Source of the DNA: Micromonospora arida
Lineage (GTDB): Bacteria; Actinomycetota; Actinomycetes; Mycobacteriales; Micromonosporaceae
Length of the DNA: 52,236 bases
NCBI RefSeq assembly: GCF_003857035.1
Contig: NZ_QGSY01000110.1
Coordinates: 1 to 52,236, forward strand
Direction: 5' to 3'
This document shows, in pieces, positions 45,653 to 52,236 of this stretch. A program made the position numbers and the translations under genes. The notes under the pieces are model-generated. The model worked only from the letters and a program-made list of their open reading frames with translations, ran no database searches and had not been told where the DNA came from. Each line of letters begins with the position of its first letter. Position 1 is the first letter of the stretch.

Positions 45653-45718
45653 ACTTCTTGACCTGGAGCGTTATAGATCAACTTCGCGGTTCTTATTCAC
45701 TAGGGTCCGCAAGATCAT
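45653..45718 (-). promoter_or_regulatory. Leader of CRISPR array 2
   Basis: These ~66 bp match the array 1 and array 3 leaders closely (ACTTCTTGACCTG, AGCGTTATAGATC, TTCGCGGTTCTTATTCAC, GCAAGATCATT). Minus-strand GTGAAT and TATAAC about 17 bp apart are a possible promoter. 45719-45925 shows no gene. Confidence 0.8.
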
Positions 45719-45925
45719 TCCACTCGGTCTCGGTTGGCGTAGGGCTATCTACGCGAGCGAGCTCGGCTACAGCCTAGCGGGTGATGCTCGTGTGAGACGA
45801 CGAGTGAGCGCTGCATTGCGTGGCCGAGAGTAGAGGGTGGGTCATGTGTCGGCGACACCTACCAGGCGGTGGCAGTCGACCCACGTACGGGATGTGAGGG
45901 ACGGGTCGCTCCGCCCGCCAGCACG

Positions 45926-46614
45926 TCAAGGTGCTGCCTGGGTGGCGGTAATGGCGCTTCGGCGCAGCGGCGTGGCCGACGGAATCGACACCTGGCCAGA
46001 CCGCGCCTCGGCGGCCACCATTGTCGACCAGTCCCGGCCATATCTGAAGGCGGCAGCTCCGGCTGACACGAGCTCCCGTACGACTGTATTCGACACGGTG
46101 GTCAGCCGCAGAGCGCGCACCGCCTCCGATACCTCGGCGAGCGGCTTTCGCAGGTGTCCACCGGCAGCCCTAGCCGGATCCATTGGCCTTGCGCGTCGAA
46201 CAGCAGCAGATTAGGTTCCCAAGGCATGTCTGCGGTGCAGGCCTCGATGGCGGTCGTGTCGTCGGGCGGGCGTAGCGCCGTCAGATCGCTGGCGCGGCCC
46301 TCGGTGAGGACCACTTCCTCGCCGCCGTCGGCACGTCGCTTCGGCCCGAGCTGGCAGTGGACCGCGGATGCGACCGCTAAATCATTGCCCAGGTGCGGCA
46401 GAGTGAGGGCGTTGGGCGGGCGCCCGTCGTCGCCGACCGGGGCGTTGACCGCGCAGGAGGTCCACCTGGATTGGGCGGTCGGTGTGCTGGTGAGCACTGT
46501 CGACGGCTTAACCTCCGGCCCGTCGACCGGTGCCTCGGCCACCGTCGACGCACTCCCAGCACACGCGGCAAGGCTGGCCACGGTCATCATCACGACGAGC
46601 CCTTTGATGACTAC
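45926..46614 (-). pseudogene. Secreted lipoprotein gene with apparent 1-nt frameshift
   Basis: The N-terminal part has a basic-hydrophobic signal and lipobox (VVIKGLVVMMTVASLAAC), then a conserved-looking domain ending WIRLGLPVDTC near 46150. The literal frame then runs out in Arg-rich sequence, but the next frame continues KPLAEVSEAVRALRLTTVSN, which fits after VDTC-G: TGC GA AAG would read TGC GGA AAG with one more G. The 3' part ends at 45926. No normal start codon was found at the signal peptide (GTG 46593 is too short a signal), so the 5' end may also be damaged. Function is unknown. Confidence 0.55.
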
Positions 46615-46976
46615 TCGCGTATCGCTCCTTGGTAGGCGAATGCAGGCAATTGGTGCACCTCTGAGACGATGTCGGCGAGGATGCGGTTCCCGGCCATCCT
46701 CCCCGGGCTTCGGTCCGACCTGATCGTCGAACTGGGCACCGCTGGAAGGAGCTTCCGTATCGCATGGGCCTGAAAGATGCCGAACGCCGGGCGGGCGGTA
46801 TGCGCAATGAGCGGCATGGCTGGGGTCCCCAGGACTCCCAGCCCACGCCCGCGAACCAGTGACGCTCAAGCTCGTCGAAGTTTCGTAGCTACTTCCCTAC
46901 CTCTTCACAAGCAAGTACATGGATGTACATGATCGTCGGAGACGGTTGCCATCCACCCACTGCCGAGGAGGCCCTC
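46615..46976. other. Divergent intergenic region with inverted repeats
   Basis: No gene was supported in these ~360 bp. Close to the HNH nuclease gene, TACAT (46916-46920) and ATGTA (46923-46927) form an inverted repeat with a 2-bp centre, followed by the palindrome ATGTACAT (46923-46930). An AT-rich TTCTTCACAAGC-like stretch lies just before. This is a plausible operator/promoter for the secreted nuclease. Confidence 0.4.
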
Positions 46977-47645
46977 ATGCGAGTAGTCCGGCTCTCCGCC
47001 CGTTTCCCACGTGTCACGCGCCACGCAGGCGCAGTCGTCCTAGCCGCCGTCGCCGGCCTGGTCGGCGTCAGCGCGCAGCCGGCGTCGGCCACGCCTCCCG
47101 GGATCCCGTCGAAGGCGACGGCACAGTCACAGCTCAACGCCCTGACCGTGGCGACGCAAGGCTCGACCAGCGGCTACTCCCGTGACCTGTTCCCGCACTG
47201 GAGCACGGTCAGCGGGAGTTGCAACACCCGCGAGCAGGTCCTCAAGCGCGACGGCACCTCCGTCGTCGTCAACAGCTCCTGCGCGGCCACCTCCGGCCGC
47301 TGGTACAGCCCCTACGACGGAGCCACTTGGACGGCGGCCTCGGACGTCGACATCGACCACGTCGTGCCCCTTGCCGAGGCCTGGCGCTCCGGGGCCAACG
47401 CCTGGACGACCAGCCGCCGGCAGAGCTTCGCCAACGACCTCACCCGCCCGCAACTGATCGCGGTAACGGACAACGTCAACCAGTCCAAGGGCGACCAGGA
47501 CCCCTCCACCTGGCAGCCGTCTCTGTCGTCGTACCGGTGCGCCTACAGCAAGATGTGGATCACCGTGAAGTACAGCTGGGGTCTGACTCTGCAGTCGTCG
47601 GAAAAGTCCGCCCTACAGAGCATGCTCAACACCTGCAGCTCGTGA
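46977..47645 (+). CDS. Secreted HNH (DUF1524/GmrSD-type) nuclease
   Basis: The 222-aa product has a signal peptide (VVRLSARFPRVTRHAGAVVL...SAQPASA with an AxA-like cleavage site) and a mature HNH domain: SDVDIDHVVPLAEAW supplies the catalytic His, FANDLTRPQLIAV and VNQSKGDQDPSTW the remaining HNH residues. Four Cys suggest extracellular disulfides. Such nucleases are common in actinomycetes and degrade extracellular DNA. ATG 46977 follows GAGGAGG. It sits between arrays 2 and 3 but has no evident CRISPR role. Confidence 0.88.
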   Translation: MRVVRLSARFPRVTRHAGAVVLAAVAGLVGVSAQPASATPPGIPSKATAQSQLNALTVATQGSTSGYSRDLFPHWSTVSGSCNTREQVLKRDGTSVVVNSSCAATSGRWYSPYDGATWTAASDVDIDHVVPLAEAWRSGANAWTTSRRQSFANDLTRPQLIAVTDNVNQSKGDQDPSTWQPSLSSYRCAYSKMWITVKYSWGLTLQSSEKSALQSMLNTCSS

Positions 47646-47998
47646 CCAGACCCCTGGGATCTTGCGCTTCGCAGTCCTAGTGGTTTGCCTCCGCAAGCTG
47701 GGTCTTGCGCCTGTCGCGATGACCGGAGCCCAATCGTCTGCGGCACTTGTCTGCCGTGTCGCCGAGGAAAAACGCTTGGACCATGGTCGTCGGTATTCAG
47801 CCGGTGCCGCACGTTGGGCCGTGGATGGACTGCGAGGCGATCAGGTCACGCCAGGGATTGGTCCCGCCCGGAGGCGTGTGGTCGCAGTCGTTAGGACCTG
47901 GCACTTGCCTTGGCGTGGGCCAGACCGAGATTGCCCTACTGGCGCGGAAAGCAGGTGCGCGGGTCGACCGCGACCCCGTCGGGCCACGGACGTTTGTG
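47646..47998. other. Intergenic region before CRISPR array 3
   Basis: No gene is supported here. A sequence ending GGCGCGGAAAGCAG at 47953 resembles the 3' end of a repeat but is out of register with array 3 by about 12 bp; it may be a decayed trailer repeat. Confidence 0.4.
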
Positions 47999-48880
47999 GG
48001 ATCACTCCCGCGGGCATGGGCAGCAGGCGGTGAGTCTGTCCAGTGAGGAGGCCCGAGCAGGATCACCCCCGCGTGCGCGGGGAGCAGACCAACCGCGAAC
48101 CCTTCAGCGCCGCCAGGTCGGGATCACCCCCGCGTGCGCGGGGAGCAGGCCCGGCTCGACGCCGACAAGGCCGTTGCCGTGGGATCACCCCCGCGTGCGC
48201 GGGGAGCAGATCATCGACGTTCCCGACGGCCAACGGTTGTGGGGATCACCCCCGCGTGCGCGGGGAGCAGTGAATCTCGATGACTCGGGCCGCGATTCCA
48301 ACGGGATCACCCCCGCGTGCGCGGGGAGCAGGCCAACAGCGGTCAGGTGTCCCGCAACTCGGGCGGATCACCCCCGCGTGCGCGGGGAGCAGGCCAACAG
48401 CGGTCAGGTGTCCCGCAACTCGGGCGGATCACCCCCGCGTGCGCGGGGAGCAGACCTGCGACCTGCCCGAGGACCGCTGGCCCGCGGGATCACCCCCGCG
48501 TGCGCGGGGAGCAGGGCGGCCGCGTACACGGCGTCGACGTGGGTCGGGGATCACCCCCGCGTGCGCGGGGAGCAGTCCCGACCAGGAAGGACCGAACGGT
48601 GGGAGAGGGGATCACCCCCGCGTGCGCGGGGAGCAGGGCACCGACCAGGACAGCCGCCCGATCGTGTTGGGATCACCCCCGCGTGCGCGGGGAGCAGGAG
48701 CAAGCGCGAACTCAAGGCCGTCTAACCGAGGGATCACCCCCGCGTGCGCGGGGAGCAGCGCGGAAACCACAAGCAGATCCCGCCGACGTCGGGATCACCC
48801 CCGCGTGCGCGGGGAGCAGCCGGACCTCGCCAGCGCCGAACTCTGCTGAAGGGGATCACCCCCGCGTGCGCGGGGAGCAG
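47999..48880 (-). CRISPR. CRISPR array 3, type I-E, 14 repeats plus one degenerate
   Basis: Fourteen near-perfect 28-bp repeats lie from 48060 to 48880, with a degenerate copy at 47999-48026 on the trailer side. The repeat is identical to arrays 1 and 2. The repeat-spacer unit 48304-48364 is exactly duplicated as 48365-48425, so one spacer occurs twice. The leader is at 48881, again on the right, so crRNAs are read from the minus strand. Confidence 0.97.
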
Positions 48881-48946
48881 ACTTCTTGACCTGCAGCGTT
48901 AGAGATCGACTTCGCGGTTTTCATTCACTTTGGATTGCAAGATCGT
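48881..48946 (-). promoter_or_regulatory. Leader of CRISPR array 3
   Basis: The first ~66 bp match the other leaders (ACTTCTTGACCTGCAGCGTT, AGATCGACTTCGCGG, TTTTCATTCACT) with a few changes, notably TTAGAG for TTATAG, which weakens the candidate -10 element seen in arrays 1 and 2. Downstream to 49036 there is no gene before the end of the helicase. Confidence 0.78.
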
Positions 48947-49036
48947 TCCCTTGGTCTCGGTATCGACGGTTGGAGAACACCCCAAGCATCTTCGGCTGCA
49001 GCGTAATCAAACGCTCGCGTCGTCGGCCAGTTGTCC

Positions 49037-52000
49037 TTACAGCTGGTTGCCATCCGGCCGGGGACGTAGATCGAGGACCTCAGGTACGTCGGTCTCGCCG
49101 ATAGGCTGCCGTTGCAAAAGAAGTAGCAGGTCTTCCTGTCGTGGTTGACCGAAAGCGAGCCGGTATCGCACCAGGTCCGTCTTGAGTCGGTCGAACCGCG
49201 CCTGGTCGCGACTGAGCGGGTAGGGCAGGACATGCCGCTCGATCTTTGCTCTCCCCGGGAACACCCAGTACGGCGCGAAGTCGCCAAGCTCTCCGGACTC
49301 TGCTCGGGCGGCGTCGTACAGGGCCTTCCAGACATCCGGTTCTGACGAGCGTAGGGCGTCGGCCCGGTGTGCGGCTGCAACGTTTCGCCGTACGGCGTGG
49401 CCGCCGAAGCGGTGCACCCGCCCCTCGCGTTGCTCGAAGTCGACGGGGTTTGCGGGCGTGTTCCAGTGCACGACGGCCGAGCACCACTGGTGGAAGTCGA
49501 TGCCTTCTTGGCCTGCGCTTGTGGTGGCAACGATGAACGGCCAAAAGGGGCTGTTGAATGAGCGCCGCACGACCACTTTGCGGTCAACCTGAGATTGTTC
49601 CTCGCCACGTCCGCCGTACCGCAGGGCGAAGCGCCCGGGCAGCTTGATGGGCCGCTGCGGGTTGTGCGGGTCGAAGGCTTCATACGTCGACTGTCGGCTG
49701 GCCATCGCCTGCCGCGCTTCGTCGGCAATTTTCCACAGTTCGTCGTCGTCGAGCAGGGTGTCCGGGGCACCGCTGCGCAACGTGTGCAGGTGTTCGTCGA
49801 GAACGGCCTGCAGCCCGCCGGCGGCGCAGTATCGGAGCACCGCCTGCCAGTAGACCTTGCCCATCGTCAGGTAATCGAGTAGCTGTGCGGACTCCGGCCG
49901 GTTGAACAGGGAACGCAGTCCATTGGCGAGGAGCGCAGCGGCGCGCCAGTGTCCTGATGGGGTGACCTGGCTGCCCGGCTCGATCAGCCGGGACAGCGCC
50001 CGCCAGGCGACGTTGCCGGGGCCGTGCAATGCGATGGCCGTAATGCTGTCCATCAGCCCGTCCAGCTGGTCCTCTGTTGGGTAGACAGCGTGGTGAATCA
50101 AGTCGCGGGCTCGGGCCACGTGCCCATCTAGACCCGTAGCCGGTCCCTCGTCCGCGGAGGAGCCGAGGGCCGTAGCGGGATCCTCGATGCCGGGATCGGC
50201 GCCCGGCCATTGGAATACCAACTCCCACGGCTCGGACGGTCCTGCCACCCTCGGCAATGCCTCGGCTGAGGTGTGAGCGCGGAGCAGTTCGCGGACGTCT
50301 CGCTCGAAGGCGTCGAGAGGCGCGGTGTCGTCCGGTCGCTGCCGAGCTAATGCCAGTGGGTCGCACAGCTCGGCCAGGGCGGGATGGGGCCAGAAGAGCG
50401 CGAGGACGCTCATCGCCGCCGGGCGGCCGTGTTCGAGGCGGTAGTCGAGGTGCCGGTGTCCCTCCCCGGCGGCGCCCAATCGGCGTTCGGCCTCGTAGCT
50501 GAGCAGGCCTGCCACTGCGGTGGGAGTGGCGTTCCAGGATGAGAACAGCAGCCGCTTGGTGATGCCGTCATCCGCTGCGGTAGCGAACGGCTCACCGAGC
50601 GCGTGGTAGGGGAGCGACGGTGGCAGCCACAGGAGTTGCCACCAACCTCGGTCGACGGTGTCTGCGGCGAGCTGCCGCAGCCGGCTGTTGCCAAGGTCGA
50701 CCGGCTCGCGTCGGCGGATCGTCCCGGCATCGAGCAACTGCGCGGTGGCCAATAGTGCCGGTATCTCGGAATCTGCCTGGTCATCGAGCGCCGCGCGGAC
50801 CTTGGTGCCGAGCTGGTAGCCGTCGAGGAAATTCAGGAAGTACGGTGCGGACTTCCAGTATTCGACGGTCATGGGAGCGCCGACACTCTTGGCGATCTTG
50901 CGCATCGCCACGTAGCTCCGTATGTCCTGCGGGTTGAGGTCGTCGGCCAGGGTGAGGTGCTCGCGCAGCATCCCGTCCTGCCCGAGCAGGGGCCGCTCGG
51001 TACGGCACATGACCGGTAGCAGCAGATCGCGTAGCCAGCCGCGCAGGTCCGCGCAGGGCTCGCCCCGGACCAGCGCTTCCCGGTACGCCTCGAACGCCTT
51101 CGTCACGTCGGCATGCCAGGACATGTCGTCGCTGAGAAAGCGCAGCACTTGCCGGAAGTCGCTGTAGTGGTCCTCGCCGGTGGCTGCCTCTTCGGCGAAG
51201 GTGAACGGCTTGTATGGGGTGGCGGACAGCAACAAGACCCGTGCGTCCCGGTAGTCGAACAGGTGCCGGGCGAGCTCGGCGCCCTCGCCGCCGTTCGGGT
51301 CGAGCAGCTCCCGGAAACGCTGGAACTCGTCGAGGATGATCAAATCGGGCTCCAGGACTTCGACGCCGGCGGTGGCCAGCGTTGTACGAAGATCCCCGGT
51401 AAGCCTCCGAGCGCTCTCTCGTAGTGCATCTGGCAGCTTCGGACGCCGGCCAATGCCGTCGAGCAGCGCGTTGAATCTGTCGAGTAGTCCCCGCTGCCGG
51501 GCCCGGCGCAGAAACTCGCTGGTGATCGTGGGATCGATCTTTCCGCCAAGGCTCTCCCACAGGCGGTCGCACTGGTCCTCGAAACGGCCGGGGTTCGCGA
51601 CGCCCGCCTGCAACGCGCGCAGCGCGGCCCTGGTCCGCCAGCCGTTCCACGAGCCCGCCTGTTCAAGGATCAAGAACAGTAGTGCGCGTTCCTCCGCCGT
51701 TCCGGTGCGCCAGCCTTGGTCGAAGGAGGTGCCAGGGGTGAAGGCGACCAGGTTGATTGGTTTGCCGGCGGAAGCGGTGGCGGCGTTGAGCCTGTCCGTG
51801 TGCTTGGCGAGCAGGGTGAGCCTGCTGGACAGGGTGACGGTCTCGTCGGGAGTGACCCGTAACCGGCCGATGTTCTGCCGTGCCACATCTTGGTTCGAGC
51901 AGACGTAGATGACGTCAACCCGATCGATGCTGTCGTCGTCCTGCAGTCGCTGCAGGGTCTGGGCGATCACGCCTCGGGCGACCACACTCTTACCGAGGCC

Positions 52001-52102
52001 GGTCTCGTCGGCGACCAGGAACCGGCGGGTCGGATCGGCGCCGAAGTACCGGTCGATGACATGCGCGACGGTGGCGCGCTGGAAGTCCTTCAATCCGGCC
52101 AT
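49037..52102 (-). CDS. Large SF2 (SNF2-like) helicase of a defence island
   Basis: The protein begins MAGLKDFQRATVAHVIDRYF and has Walker A VADETGLGKSVVAR, a DEFQ motif II (IILDEFQRF), SATPY motif III, TSAGQEGIDFH and motif VI FEQREGRVHRFGG. The C-terminal half is long and unrecognised, giving ~1021 aa. Similar stand-alone helicases occur in phage-defence islands, often with a phospholipase-D-like nuclease partner, which is not seen here. ATG 52102 is chosen because an IS5-type element starts about 10 bp upstream; codons further upstream (to GTG 52141) derive from the IS. The native N-terminus or promoter may be lost. Confidence 0.72.
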   Translation of the reverse strand: MAGLKDFQRATVAHVIDRYFGADPTRRFLVADETGLGKSVVARGVIAQTLQRLQDDDSIDRVDVIYVCSNQDVARQNIGRLRVTPDETVTLSSRLTLLAKHTDRLNAATASAGKPINLVAFTPGTSFDQGWRTGTAEERALLFLILEQAGSWNGWRTRAALRALQAGVANPGRFEDQCDRLWESLGGKIDPTITSEFLRRARQRGLLDRFNALLDGIGRRPKLPDALRESARRLTGDLRTTLATAGVEVLEPDLIILDEFQRFRELLDPNGGEGAELARHLFDYRDARVLLLSATPYKPFTFAEEAATGEDHYSDFRQVLRFLSDDMSWHADVTKAFEAYREALVRGEPCADLRGWLRDLLLPVMCRTERPLLGQDGMLREHLTLADDLNPQDIRSYVAMRKIAKSVGAPMTVEYWKSAPYFLNFLDGYQLGTKVRAALDDQADSEIPALLATAQLLDAGTIRRREPVDLGNSRLRQLAADTVDRGWWQLLWLPPSLPYHALGEPFATAADDGITKRLLFSSWNATPTAVAGLLSYEAERRLGAAGEGHRHLDYRLEHGRPAAMSVLALFWPHPALAELCDPLALARQRPDDTAPLDAFERDVRELLRAHTSAEALPRVAGPSEPWELVFQWPGADPGIEDPATALGSSADEGPATGLDGHVARARDLIHHAVYPTEDQLDGLMDSITAIALHGPGNVAWRALSRLIEPGSQVTPSGHWRAAALLANGLRSLFNRPESAQLLDYLTMGKVYWQAVLRYCAAGGLQAVLDEHLHTLRSGAPDTLLDDDELWKIADEARQAMASRQSTYEAFDPHNPQRPIKLPGRFALRYGGRGEEQSQVDRKVVVRRSFNSPFWPFIVATTSAGQEGIDFHQWCSAVVHWNTPANPVDFEQREGRVHRFGGHAVRRNVAAAHRADALRSSEPDVWKALYDAARAESGELGDFAPYWVFPGRAKIERHVLPYPLSRDQARFDRLKTDLVRYRLAFGQPRQEDLLLLLQRQPIGETDVPEVLDLRPRPDGNQL

Positions 52103-52109
52103 GACCGGG

Positions 52110-52236
52110 CTAGGGCCTGTGTCGAAGTCGGTCACAGCCACTCGTTGATGGCGGCGAGGTGGATGGTGGCCTCGTAGCGGACGGCCAGCTTGTCGAAACG
52201 GGTGGCCACGGCTCGGTTGCGCTTGAGGCGGTTGAT
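52110..52236 (-). mobile_element. Left part of an IS5-family element
   Basis: The transposase C-terminus is followed by an IS-like terminus beginning GGCCTGTGTCGAAGTCGG at about 52114, preceded by CTAG (52110-52113), a common target site for this group. The element continues beyond the window. It lies immediately upstream of the SF2 helicase start and may have separated it from its promoter or partner gene. Confidence 0.65.
52132..52236 (-). CDS. IS5-family transposase, C-terminal end (runs off the window)
   Basis: The minus-strand frame from the window edge to TGA 52132-52134 encodes INRLKRNRAVATRFDKLAVR followed by YEATIHLAAINEWL, the typical C-terminus of actinobacterial IS5-type transposases (the ..RxxATRxDKLAxxYxA block after the catalytic Glu). 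Only 34 residues are inside the window. Confidence 0.85.
   Translation of the reverse strand: MNRLKRNRAVATRFDKLAVRYEATIHLAAINEWL

Noticed and set aside
46102..46869. Reading the lipoprotein gene as a 255-codon protein starting at 46869
   Set aside because: The ~85 residues before the signal peptide are Arg/Pro-rich and would place the lipobox internally; the conserved C-terminus is in another frame.
47926..47953. Possible extra decayed repeat left of array 3
   Set aside because: Only the last 14 bases resemble the repeat and the spacing is off by about 12 bp.
1..52236. tRNA or rRNA genes
   Set aside because: No tRNA T-loop/acceptor pattern or rRNA core sequence was recognised on either strand.

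Overview
The window comes from a high-GC actinomycete. GC-rich codon use, frequent GTG/TTG starts, 4-bp ATGA/GTGA gene overlaps, a type VII secretion mycosin, and the Scr1-type regulator/DUF397 pair all fit a Micromonosporaceae- or Streptomyces-like genome. It is an accessory region dominated by defence and mobile genes. No tRNA or rRNA was seen.

Layout. 1-1569: end of a type VII secretion (ESX) locus with a mycosin protease. 1570-2747: decayed DNA with an IS5-type transposase remnant. 2760-4648: an overlapping trio of a GTP cyclohydrolase II homologue, a DUF1653 protein and a membrane-anchored dCTP-deaminase-fold protein. 4868-7325: four genes resembling a type VII secretion accessory operon (YbaB-like, membrane and WXG-like proteins). 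7657-10361 (minus): an AAA-type ATPase plus a HEPN-domain protein, visibly more AT-rich than the surroundings and a candidate undescribed defence pair. 10805-16433 (minus): a seven-gene operon of three small unknowns, a GPP34 protein, an APC permease, a GNAT acetyltransferase and a GNAT-methyltransferase fusion of the FxLD/PCMT-like kind. It is divergent from an Scr1-like regulator and DUF397 gene. 18229-20357: a TPR regulator and a RibD-like deaminase. 20400-25494: an HNH-like zinc protein, a cis-prenyltransferase and an IS21 element.

26560-52102 is a CRISPR-Cas island. It holds a complete type I-E gene set (cas3-casA-casB-casC-casD-casE-cas1-cas2, 35292-44306) and three arrays (about 28, 21 and 14 well-formed repeats). 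All three arrays share one conserved leader on their right side, so crRNAs are read from the minus strand. The cas operon overlaps an upstream helicase whose N-terminus looks like a RelE/ParE toxin fold. Cas1 is split by an apparent 1-nt deletion. A nearby lipoprotein gene has the same kind of lesion, so both could be real decay or assembly indels. Around and between the arrays sit an N6-adenine methylase homologue with altered motifs, a Ser/Thr kinase, a protein with an HDVFGH motif, a secreted HNH nuclease and a large SF2 helicase. An IS5-type element, cut off by the window edge, abuts the start of that helicase.

How it works together: Cas3, Cascade (casA-E) and the arrays look intact for interference. 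Adaptation depends on whether the cas1 frameshift is real. The flanking helicases, methylase homologue, ATPase-HEPN pair and IS elements give the region the look of a defence island.
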